Source: Archaeoglobus sp. (GTDB lineage Archaea > Halobacteriota > Archaeoglobi > Archaeoglobales > Archaeoglobaceae). Taken from it: a DNA stretch of 64,000 nucleotides. Shown one piece after another: positions 40,665 to 50,737 of the stretch. The notes under the pieces are model-generated. The model saw nothing but the letters and a program-made list of their open reading frames with translations. It did no database searches and was not told where the DNA came from. Every line of letters starts with the position of its first letter. Positions within the stretch are counted from its first letter, which is position 1. The translations under genes and the position numbers were made by a program. The DNA lies in NCBI RefSeq assembly GCF_017656475.1, contig NZ_JACDNT010000005.1, positions 1 through 64,000 on the forward strand, in the 5' to 3' direction.

Positions 40665-43600
40665 GTTGAAATCAGACCAAGATGGGATTGAAAGCGGTTG
40701 ATACAGCATACTCGGCGGATGATAGAGCACCAGTTGAAATCAGACCAAGATGGGATTGAAAGCTTTATAACGAAGAAAATACAACAGAAGCACAAGCTTG
40801 TTGAAATCAGACCAAGATGGGATTGAAAGTCATCTCTCCTAAGGAAATCAAGTCTTATCTCAATGACGTTGAAATCAGACCAAGATGGGATTGAAAGTTG
40901 ATCAGGTCTGTCGTCGAAGGCACTGACACTACAGTGTTGAAATCAGACCAAGATGGGATTGAAAGTTGACAAAAGAGCAAAAGATGGTGGCAAAGGCTAT
41001 AGTTGAAATCAGACCAAGATGGGATTGAAAGTTCTTTGCATCACTATGAATCCCTAAATACGAAGCTACTATATGTTGAAATCAGACCAAGATGGGATTG
41101 AAAGTTTATCCACGTAGCACTGTTTATTGTCCCGTTGTTCCCGTATCCAGTTGAAATCAGACCAAGATGGGATTGAAAGTAGGTCTTATAGCCCTCACCC
41201 TCCAAAGCCCGGTATGATTTCCGCTACACTACGTTGAAATCAGACCAAGATGGGATTGAAAGTTCCAAGCACCATTCGATGCAAACGTGTCTCCGACGGT
41301 TGAAATCAGACCAAGATGGGATTGAAAGATTAACGGTCTAAAAGTATCTAACAAACTACGCAATACGTTGAAATCAGACCAAGATGGGATTGAAAGGAGT
41401 CTAATTCTATTTTTTAGAGGTGTGAGGGATGGGTTGAAATCAGACCAAGATGGGATTGAAAGTTGCGGGGCTGATTGTGCCACTCTCACCTTCAAGGTTG
41501 AGTTGAAATCAGACCAAGATGGGATTGAAAGTAATTCAAAGTCATCTGTCATTTAAGCCCCTCCTTTGTTGAAATCAGACCAAGATGGGATTGAAAGGAC
41601 GACGTTTACGGACATGGCACAGAGTGCACGTCAGTTGAAATCAGACCAAGATGGGATTGAAAGGAGCGTCAGATTGGCATCATCGGCTAAAGGTGGAGTG
41701 TTGAAATCAGACCAAGATGGGATTGAAAGTCGCCTGAATCTCCTCAAGAGTTACGTACATTTCCAAGTTGAAATCAGACCAAGATGGGATTGAAAGTACC
41801 CTCTCGCTGATCTGTTCGGACTCGAGCTCGGGTTGAAATCAGACCAAGATGGGATTGAAAGGATACTCGCAAAAATCGCATTCCTCTGAGCCGCAGGTTG
41901 AAATCAGACCAAGATGGGATTGAAAGGACAATCAGGCTATCTCATGGGGAGACCCACTTTGGTTGAAATCAGACCAAGATGGGATTGAAAGGTCTAAAGT
42001 TAGAGTTATTTCTCTATCATCACTCAAAACAGTTGAAATCAGACCAAGATGGGATTGAAAGAAGCTCCTCCCGTATCGGTAAGGAGCAGGGCAACGTGTT
42101 GAAATCAGACCAAGATGGGATTGAAAGAGTGCCTGCAAAGCTACAAGTAGTGGTGCAATAAAGTTGAAATCAGACCAAGATGGGATTGAAAGAGCTTTTG
42201 AAGAGGTCGTAAATCTCACCCATAGAGCGTTGAAATCAGACCAAGATGGGATTGAAAGCAGAAACTGGTTCTAGCTCAGGTGCAAGAGGTGAACATGTTG
42301 AAATCAGACCAAGATGGGATTGAAAGGAGTTTTAAGCCACTCGTTTAAGCTCATTACGGTGTTGCATGTTGAAATCAGACCAAGATGGGATTGAAAGAGT
42401 TTACGGCATGATGGACATTGTATACCCGTTAATTGTTGAAATCAGACCAAGATGGGATTGAAAGAGAAGATAGTGTACGTGGTGTATGGGTCGAAAAACG
42501 GTTGAAATCAGACCAAGATGGGATTGAAAGAAAGAAACTTCTCGACCATTAGTGTTTTCCTAACTTCGTTGAAATCAGACCAAGATGGGATTGAAAGCAA
42601 GGATGAACGCAATTTCATGCTCGGCAGGCCAAGCGGTTGAAATCAGACCAAGATGGGATTGAAAGCCTTGATCAAGTGGATGAAGTCTTTGGGTTGATCA
42701 TAGGTTGAAATCAGACCAAGATGGGATTGAAAGGTGATTCTGATACTCATCGTTGTAGGGTTCGTCACGGGACTCTTTGGTTGAAATCAGACCAAGATGG
42801 GATTGAAAGGTTGTAGAGAAGTATAACATCCAAGAGCCGATCTTTGCAACCAAGTTGAAATCAGACCAAGATGGGATTGAAAGCCAAATACAAGAAAATC
42901 GCTCTTGCCGCCCTTCTCATCGTTGAAATCAGACCAAGATGGGATTGAAAGGTTGTAGAGAAGTATAACATCCAAGAGCCGATCTTTGCAACCAAGTTGA
43001 AATCAGACCAAGATGGGATTGAAAGCCAAATACAAGAAAATCGCTCTTGCCGCCCTTCTCATCGTTGAAATCAGACCAAGATGGGATTGAAAGAGTTAAC
43101 TTTATCTGGCTTCATATCTCCGCTTATTTGCGTTGAAATCAGACCAAGATGGGATTGAAAGACAAACTTGATTCCATATTTTTGCGCATAGTATTCACGT
43201 CTATGTTGAAATCAGACCAAGATGGGATTGAAAGGCTCTTCTCTGTTCACATCTGGTTGCGGAGCTAACCGTTGAAATCAGACCAAGATGGGATTGAAAG
43301 GACGTGCTTGTTGAACCAGTCGTATTCAGAGGCTCCGAGTTGAAATCAGACCAAGATGGGATTGAAAGCGAGCCGAGGCTCCAGAACTCCTCGCTGATAT
43401 CTTCGTTGAAATCAGACCAAGATGGGATTGAAAGTCCGTCCGCGTCGACTTCATCCTCTTCGGCTTCCTGCTGTTGAAATCAGACCAAGATGGGATTGAA
43501 AGTTTTTATCAACTAGAGCTAATATCCTTACTTACAGCTATAGCTAGTTGAAATCAGACCAAGATGGGATTGAAAGACTTCAAGGAGCTTCAACTGGATG

Positions 43601-46211
43601 TTGTCCCATATCTCGTCAAGGGTTGAAATCAGACCAAGATGGGATTGAAAGGCCGTCTCGCCGATTTTATTGCTTTGTATTTCTTTCCGTTGAAATCAGA
43701 CCAAGATGGGATTGAAAGGATTAGAGACATTGACAAGGGAGAGGGGCTTTACGCAGTTGAAATCAGACCAAGATGGGATTGAAAGAGGTTATCAAGGTGC
43801 TTCTCAATGCGTGGAGCTTTAGTTGAAATCAGACCAAGATGGGATTGAAAGGGAGAAAATGGCCACTACCGTTACTCCAAACATTGCAAGCGTTGAAATC
43901 AGACCAAGATGGGATTGAAAGCGAGTTGAGGGGGACGTACTTCCTCTTCACCCTGTGTTGAAATCAGACCAAGATGGGATTGAAAGTCAGCACCTCGAGG
44001 CGGAGCTCTTCGACCTTGCTGGCGTTGAAATCAGACCAAGATGGGATTGAAAGGGAGGTATCCGGAAATAAAGGAGAGCCCAGTAGTGAGGGTTGAAATC
44101 AGACCAAGATGGGATTGAAAGTGGATTCAATCGGCGATAAAGAGGCCAGGAAGAGTCCGGTTGAAATCAGACCAAGATGGGATTGAAAGCGCTCGTTGCA
44201 CCGTATATTTGCCCGTCGTTGCCGTGTTGAAATCAGACCAAGATGGGATTGAAAGGAGGTTGTAGAGAAAATGATGGCTGAGGATCTTGAAAGTTGAAAT
44301 CAGACCAAGATGGGATTGAAAGAAAGTAATCCACAGTCATCTGTGCTATTGTGTCCGAGTTGAAATCAGACCAAGATGGGATTGAAAGAGGGTAAATCCC
44401 TCCCACCGGTCGTTAAGGTGCTTGAGAGTTGAAATCAGACCAAGATGGGATTGAAAGCTCATCAAGTTCTCTCGGTTCAATTGAATAGATCTTTGTTGAA
44501 ATCAGACCAAGATGGGATTGAAAGGCATGCATATCCTGTATCTGCATGCGATAGCTGCGTGGTTGAAATCAGACCAAGATGGGATTGAAAGGAGTATTCC
44601 TGACAGGCACTTTTCTGCTTCTGGCGATTGTTGAAATCAGACCAAGATGGGATTGAAAGGTTGAGATCAAAGCCTGTCAGGAGTGGCACAGGAATGGGTT
44701 GAAATCAGACCAAGATGGGATTGAAAGGTGCAAGTCCGGCGGGGAGCAAAAGCGAAAGTTAGGAGTTGAAATCAGACCAAGATGGGATTGAAAGTACCGA
44801 TACGGGAGGAGCTTCGGAAATCAAAAACTGTTGAAATCAGACCAAGATGGGATTGAAAGGAGAGTACGAAAAAGTAAGCAGGGAGTACAAAGTAAAAGTT
44901 GAAATCAGACCAAGATGGGATTGAAAGGAAGAGCTCCTTTCCATTTTCGAGGAGGAGTGAGAGGGTTGAAATCAGACCAAGATGGGATTGAAAGATGTCT
45001 GTGTTTCTCTACATACTTGTCCGCTACAACGTTGAAATCAGACCAAGATGGGATTGAAAGCTCGACGCTGCCTCGCAACCTGTCAATTTCTGCCGTTATC
45101 TTGTTGAAATCAGACCAAGATGGGATTGAAAGATGCTTCACGTTCTTCAGTATCGTCTTCCTAAGGATCACCGTTGAAATCAGACCAAGATGGGATTGAA
45201 AGGGGTCAGCATACTTCATACTCTGGATCAACACCGGTTGAAATCAGACCAAGATGGGATTGAAAGCAACTTCTTTGCGGTCCTCCTCGTCCAAAACATA
45301 AGAGTTGAAATCAGACCAAGATGGGATTGAAAGACAACCCCTCCACCAACACCCAAGGAATTGTTGCAGGGTTTGTTGAAATCAGACCAAGATGGGATTG
45401 AAAGAGTAGTGTTTGGAGCAAAGTAAAAGGATACTTCTTCTACCTTGACAGTTGAAATCAGACCAAGATGGGATTGAAAGAAAGAATGTGTGGTCAGCCC
45501 GTAAGGGCTGATGCTGTGTGTTGAAATCAGACCAAGATGGGATTGAAAGGAAAGAACTCGACAGAGCAATAGTCCGCCTCAAGCAGGTTGAAATCAGACC
45601 AAGATGGGATTGAAAGGTTTGTTCATTATCTCGTAAAATCTATCATAAGACATGTTGAAATCAGACCAAGATGGGATTGAAAGATTTTATTAAGTATGCC
45701 CTCCCAGAGCTGCCCATCAAGTTGAAATCAGACCAAGATGGGATTGAAAGCCGGCTTACCGTCAATGTGCCCGTCAACGAGCCCGTTACGTTGAAATCAG
45801 ACCAAGATGGGATTGAAAGTCAAATCTCCAAACTGGCTTATGAAGTCAACCGGGCTGTTGAAATCAGACCAAGATGGGATTGAAAGAAATAACGCACTAT
45901 CCTTAATTTTCCGATCCCCTCTGCAGTTGAAATCAGACCAAGATGGGATTGAAAGCGAGGTAGGCGCAGCGCTGGCAGTTTTGCGGGTCTCTAGTTGAAA
46001 TCAGACCAAGATGGGATTGAAAGGGAATACAGCTATCTATGCAGTTATTGGCTCATGATAGTTGAAATCAGACCAAGATGGGATTGAAAGGACCTCTCTT
46101 ATAATCCCAATCTTGTGCCATTCGAGATCGTTGAAATCAGACCAAGATGGGATTGAAAGATTGTCTTTTTGTGTCGTCTGAAGAAATATTTGTTTTTGTT
46201 GAAATCAGACC
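40665..46211 (+). CRISPR. CRISPR array; repeat GTTGAAATCAGACCAAGATGGGATTGAAAG (30 nt); about 81 full repeats by hand count plus a truncated terminal repeat
   Basis: Regular 30-nt repeats from 40665..40694 to 46130..46159; spacers mostly 34-46 nt, one of 53 nt; truncated repeat GTTGAAATCAGACC at 46198..46211. Confidence 0.99.
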
Positions 46212-46265
46212 TCTGGCACAAAGAAGTTTACACTTATAACCAGAAATTAACACTACCCAATCTCA

Positions 46266-46919
46266 TCAGAACCTAACCGTTACAGCAAACCCCTCCCCTA
46301 CTCTTTCAATCTTCTCAATCCTGCACCTTCTAATGAAGGAGTTGCCATCGCAGATTGTCGGAGAATTTTTACCTCCGATGAATAAGGGACCATAATATAT
46401 TCTCATCTTATCAACGAGGTCTTCTGAGATAAGAGAGGAGATGAGTGTTCCTCCTCCCTCAACCATCAGCCTTCTGACACCCTTTTCGTAAAGGTGATCG
46501 AGCAGGGCGGAGAGGTCTACTCTATCCTCTCCGAAGACAACAACTTCTGCAAGCTTCTGAACATCCTTTATCCTATCTTCTGGAGCAAGTTTGGAAACTG
46601 CAATCAGAGTTCTCGCCTCATCGTTCAGAATTCTGGAGTTGAGCGGCACTCTGCACCTGCTGTCCACAACAACCCTCAGCGGGTTTGGCTCTCTACCTTC
46701 CTTAACCCTCTTTTCCCTCAGTATCGCACTCTTCACCGTAAGTCTCGGGTCGTCAGCAATAACCGTGCCTATCCCGACCATAATGGCATCACTCTCGGCT
46801 CTTAACCTGTCCACGACTTCTAAGTCTTCCTCACACGAGATCTTCAGCTGCCTCCTGTTCTCATCACTTATTTTGCCGTCAAGGCTGGCTGCAACGTTCA
46901 CAAAAACATGAGGCCGCAT
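46266..46919 (-). CDS. 2,5-diamino-6-(ribosylamino)pyrimidinone 5'-phosphate reductase (RibD C-terminal family)
   Basis: 217 aa; MRPHVFVNVAASLDGKIS, AIMVGIGTVIADDPRLTVK, RRLMVEGGGTLISSLI. Confidence 0.9.
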   Translation of the reverse strand: MRPHVFVNVAASLDGKISDENRRQLKISCEEDLEVVDRLRAESDAIMVGIGTVIADDPRLTVKSAILREKRVKEGREPNPLRVVVDSRCRVPLNSRILNDEARTLIAVSKLAPEDRIKDVQKLAEVVVFGEDRVDLSALLDHLYEKGVRRLMVEGGGTLISSLISEDLVDKMRIYYGPLFIGGKNSPTICDGNSFIRRCRIEKIERVGEGFAVTVRF

Positions 46920-46920
46920 T

Positions 46921-47811
46921 TTATCCCTTGAAATAAGGCTCTCTTTTTCTTACAGTCTCTATTATCGCCTTTTTCAACTCTTCTCCGTGCTTTCCGTCGA
47001 TCGTTACTGCGTAATCCCTCAGGAGACAGGGCTTGAGCTTACCGTCAGAAGTGACCCTCATTCTGTTGCAGTGCATGCAGAAGGCTGTGTTGTCCATGGG
47101 CTTCACAAACTCAATAACACCTTTGGGGGTGAAGTACTGAATTCTGCGGTGCATCGCCCTGATTCTCCTTTGTGTGGAGATTTTTGCATACTCCTCTTCA
47201 ATTGCCGAAATGTCAAAGAAGTACTTCTCGAATCCGGGAAAGGGGACGAGTTCAATTACCTGAAGGATTGCCCTTATGTGGTTGTCATTAAAGGAATTCG
47301 TGAAGCTAAGAAGCTCTTCCACCTCGTTCTCATTAACTCCCTTCATAACGAGCATGTTCACTTTTACCGGAGTTAGCCCAACCTCACACGATTTCTCGAT
47401 TCCTCTTATTACCTTCTCCACATCCCCAACCTTCGTTATCCACCTGTACTTCTCCGCGTTGAGTGTGTCAAGGCTGACGTTTACCCTGCTAAGCCCACAC
47501 TCCTTCAGCTCATCCGCATACTTTTCGAGGAGAATTCCGTTGGTTGTCATGGAAATTTCCTCGAAGTCGGGAAGATTCTGGATTATGTCAAGAATGTCCT
47601 TTCTAAGCAGTGGCTCTCCACCTGTAATCTTGAGCTTTCTCACTCCAAGCTCGCGGAATGCTCTGGCAATCTCAATTATCCTGTCCGCACTGATTTCCTC
47701 CCCGGGATTTTTTTCCCCCTCTTTATGACAGTAGAAACACTGGAGGTTGCATCTGTTCGTTACAGCAATCCTAAGGTTCGTTACAACTCTCCCGTACTCA
47801 TCTTTGAGCAT
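46921..47811 (-). CDS. moaA: GTP 3',8-cyclase MoaA
   Basis: 296 aa; radical SAM TNRCNLQCFYCHKEG, KITGGEPLLRKD, C-terminal CMHCNRMRVTSDGKLKPCLL. Confidence 0.96.
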   Translation of the reverse strand: MLKDEYGRVVTNLRIAVTNRCNLQCFYCHKEGEKNPGEEISADRIIEIARAFRELGVRKLKITGGEPLLRKDILDIIQNLPDFEEISMTTNGILLEKYADELKECGLSRVNVSLDTLNAEKYRWITKVGDVEKVIRGIEKSCEVGLTPVKVNMLVMKGVNENEVEELLSFTNSFNDNHIRAILQVIELVPFPGFEKYFFDISAIEEEYAKISTQRRIRAMHRRIQYFTPKGVIEFVKPMDNTAFCMHCNRMRVTSDGKLKPCLLRDYAVTIDGKHGEELKKAIIETVRKREPYFKG

Positions 47812-48383
47812 AGCTCCTCAGCCCTCTTTAAATCCTCAGGAGTGTTAATGTTGAAAAATGAAATCAGTTCCTTATCAAACTTTCTCAGGTTTTCCACCGG
47901 ATAATAAACGACGTTCAACCTCTCTAATGGAATGAGTATTTTCTTATCTCCTCTAAGAATTGCCTTCTCAACCTCATCAACGGCTCTTTCCGAGTAATAG
48001 GCGAGTAGGGGTTCCGGATATTCGTGCTTTGGGAGGAGAGCATCACAGCCTAGCCTTTTGCCTTCATTGTAGAGATGCTCAACAACCGCGGGTTTGACGA
48101 AAGGCATGTCTATTGCGGTGACAACGCAGCTTCCTAAGTGTTTTAGGGCAGCATGAATTCCGGCAATTGAGCCAACGTTTTTATAGATATCCCATATAAA
48201 CTCCGCATCGTACCTTGAGGAGAGCTTTTTTGCCTGCTTCTCATCTCGGCAAACGAACACGGTTTGATAGGGTGAATACTTTTCCAGAGCCCACTCAATG
48301 AGCTTCTTACTGCACAGCGTGATTTCAGTCTTTTCCTTGCCTATTCTCCTTCCCACTCCTCCAACGAGAACCGCAACCTTCAC
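47781..48383 (-). CDS. mobA: molybdenum cofactor guanylyltransferase
   Basis: 200 aa; VLVGGVGRRIGKEK, TAIDMPFVKP. Confidence 0.88.
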   Translation of the reverse strand: MKVAVLVGGVGRRIGKEKTEITLCSKKLIEWALEKYSPYQTVFVCRDEKQAKKLSSRYDAEFIWDIYKNVGSIAGIHAALKHLGSCVVTAIDMPFVKPAVVEHLYNEGKRLGCDALLPKHEYPEPLLAYYSERAVDEVEKAILRGDKKILIPLERLNVVYYPVENLRKFDKELISFFNINTPEDLKRAEELCSKMSTGEL

Positions 48384-48430
48384 CGAGCTTACATTAGTTA
48401 GGTATTTATTACACTTTTCCGAGGTTTGGC

Positions 48431-49534
48431 ATGGACGTCATCGATGAGCTGAGGACTTACAGGGAAAAGGACATTCCCTACTCAAGAGTTCTTAGCTCCA
48501 TGTGCACTATACCTCATCCAGTTGCGGTTGAGGCTCACAGGATGTTCATAGAAACCAATCTCGGAGATCCGGGTATTTTCAGGGGGACAGTTGAGCTTGA
48601 GGCCAAGCTGATGAAGCTGATTGGCGAAATCCTCCACTGCAAAACTCCTGCAGGTTACATCTGCTCTGGAGGGACGGAGGCGAACATTCAGGGGATAAGG
48701 GCTGCAAGGAACGTTCAAAGAAAGGATAACCCCAACATAGTAATTCCAAAGACCGCACACTTCTCGTTTGAGAAAATCGGAGACATTCTGAGGGTAGAAA
48801 TCAGGAGAGCAGGAGTTGATGAGGAGTACAAGGTTGACGTCGGGCAGGTTGAGGACTTGATGGATGAAAACACGGTTGCAATTGTTGGTATAGCGGGAAC
48901 AACCGAGCTTGGGCAGATCGACCCCATAGTGGAGCTCTCAAAGCTTGCGGAGGAGAGGCAGGTGGAGCTTCATGTTGATGCGGCCTTCGGAGGGCTTGTA
49001 ATACCGTTCATGGATGATCCATATCCGTTCGATTTCCAGAATAAGGGCGTATCGTCCGTAACAATCGACCCGCACAAGATGGGGATGGCGACAATTCCTG
49101 CTGGAGGGATTATTTTCAAAGATGAGAGCTACTTGAGGGCCTTGGAAGTTGAAACTCCCTATCTGACTTCAAAAACTCAGTGCACACTAACCGGCACGAG
49201 GCCTGGCACGGGAGTTGCTTCAGCTTATGCGGTTCTCAAATCCCTCGGCTTTGATGGGATGAGGGAGGTTGTTAAAACATGTCTGAAGAACACGCGCATC
49301 CTCGTCGAAGAGATGAGGGCTCTGGGCTTTGAGCCTGTGATTGAACCTGTGATGAATGTTGTGTCATTCAGAACGGATGAAGCGGAGAGATTTAAGGAGG
49401 AGCTTTACAGGATGAACTGGGTCATCTCAACCATAAGAGAGCCCAAAGCAATCAGGTTCGTTGTTATGCCCCATGTCACGGAAGAGGTTATTAAGAACTT
49501 TATAAGCGATTTAAGGAGAGTTTTAAGGAGGTGA
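48431..49534 (+). CDS. mfnA: L-tyrosine/L-aspartate decarboxylase
   Basis: 367 aa; PLP decarboxylase SGGTEANIQGIRAARN, HVDAAFGGLVIPF, TIDPHKMGMATIPAGGI. Confidence 0.93.
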   Translation: MDVIDELRTYREKDIPYSRVLSSMCTIPHPVAVEAHRMFIETNLGDPGIFRGTVELEAKLMKLIGEILHCKTPAGYICSGGTEANIQGIRAARNVQRKDNPNIVIPKTAHFSFEKIGDILRVEIRRAGVDEEYKVDVGQVEDLMDENTVAIVGIAGTTELGQIDPIVELSKLAEERQVELHVDAAFGGLVIPFMDDPYPFDFQNKGVSSVTIDPHKMGMATIPAGGIIFKDESYLRALEVETPYLTSKTQCTLTGTRPGTGVASAYAVLKSLGFDGMREVVKTCLKNTRILVEEMRALGFEPVIEPVMNVVSFRTDEAERFKEELYRMNWVISTIREPKAIRFVVMPHVTEEVIKNFISDLRRVLRR

Positions 49535-49538
49535 TACG

Positions 49539-49688
49539 ATGGAGGTAAGGCTTGTTGTCGATGGGGAAGACATTGAAATGAACGAATTCGTGACCAAGGT
49601 TTTCGGCAGAGTTATCGAGGCTTTGGTTTCAACGCTGAAGGGTGTTGACGAGGACTGGGATATAGTTCAGATTGAGGTTGTGCGGTGA
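49539..49688 (+). CDS. small conserved-looking protein (49 aa)
   Basis: ATG after GGAGGTG; MEVRLVVDGEDIEMNEFVTKVFGRVIEALVSTLKGVDEDWDIVQIEVVR*; overlaps the next gene by 4 nt. Confidence 0.7.
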   Translation: MEVRLVVDGEDIEMNEFVTKVFGRVIEALVSTLKGVDEDWDIVQIEVVR

Positions 49689-50737
49689 GAGGGTTGCTGA
49701 GGAAGTGTGTTGAGCTTTCCAAATACATCCCCGGCAAGAGCATTGAGGAGGTTAAGAGGAAATACGGGCTTGAAAAAGTCGTAAAGCTCGCCTCAAACGA
49801 GAATCCCTACGGCCCAAGTCCGAAAGCAATTGAGGCTTTCAGGAGCTATTCTGATCTGCACATCTATCCAAATCCCGATTACGGAGAGTTAAGAGAGAAG
49901 ATTTCTGAATACACCGGATGGGATGTGGAAAGAATAGTGATTGGCGCAGGTATTGATGGGATTCTCGAAACACTCTTCAAAATTCTCATTGACGAGGGTG
50001 ATGAGGTTGTAATTCCGATTCCGAGCTTCCCCTATTACCACATACTCACCAAGCTAAGCTGTGGAAAGGAAGTTATTGTCAGGAGAGGGAAGAACTACCA
50101 GATCGACGAGTCGATTTTCGATGTCATAAATAATAAAACAAAACTCATACTCATCTGTAATCCGAACAACCCTACGGGAAATGCCGAGAAAGCTGAGATT
50201 ATAGAAGAAATCGTGCAGTTAACTGATGCAATCGTTTTTATTGATGAAGCCTACGTGGAGTTCTCCGACTTCTCAATTGACGTAGATGCAGAAAATGTTG
50301 TTATTGCCAGAACGTTCTCCAAAGCTTTCGGACTGGCGAACCTTCGAATAGGGTATGCTCTTCTGCCTGAATGGCTTGTTAGTCCATTTAAGGCTGCTAT
50401 GACTCCCTTCCCCCTCTCCACTCCTGCCGCAAGGGCGGCAGAAGCAGCCATTGACGATATTGAGTGGATGCGAAAGTGCGTGGAGAAGATTAAGGCGGAG
50501 AGGGAGAGGCTGTACAGAGAGCTGAAGAAGTGCGTTGAAGTTACCCCTTCTCAGGCGAATTTCCTCTTTTTCGAAAGTCCTGTTAAGAACTTTGCTGAGG
50601 AGCTTCTGAAGAGGGGAGTGATAGTGAGAGATTGCAGTAATTTTGCTGGCTGCAAAAACCACATCCGCGTTACCGTTGGAAAGCCTGATGAGAACGACAT
50701 GTTCCTACAGGCGTTGAAAGAGGTGCTTGAATGCTGA
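49685..50737 (+). CDS. hisC: histidinol-phosphate aminotransferase (paralog 2)
   Basis: 350 aa; [45 protein letters not shown]. Confidence 0.92.
   Translation: MRGLLRKCVELSKYIPGKSIEEVKRKYGLEKVVKLASNENPYGPSPKAIEAFRSYSDLHIYPNPDYGELREKISEYTGWDVERIVIGAGIDGILETLFKILIDEGDEVVIPIPSFPYYHILTKLSCGKEVIVRRGKNYQIDESIFDVINNKTKLILICNPNNPTGNAEKAEIIEEIVQLTDAIVFIDEAYVEFSDFSIDVDAENVVIARTFSKAFGLANLRIGYALLPEWLVSPFKAAMTPFPLSTPAARAAEAAIDDIEWMRKCVEKIKAERERLYRELKKCVEVTPSQANFLFFESPVKNFAEELLKRGVIVRDCSNFAGCKNHIRVTVGKPDENDMFLQALKEVLEC

Noticed and set aside
42810-44280. Two spacers both containing GTTGTAGAGAA
   Set aside because: Eleven nt only and the remainder differs; likely common coding sequence (VVEK) or chance.
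44544-44697. Adjacent spacers sharing GCCTGTCAGGA in opposite orientation
   Set aside because: Only 11 nt shared with no extended complementarity; too short to distinguish from chance among about 81 spacers.
41229-45998. ORFs inside 41229..45998 encoding repeated LSIPSWSDFN, FQSHLGLIST or LKSDQDGIE
   Set aside because: These are six-frame translations of the CRISPR repeat, not proteins.
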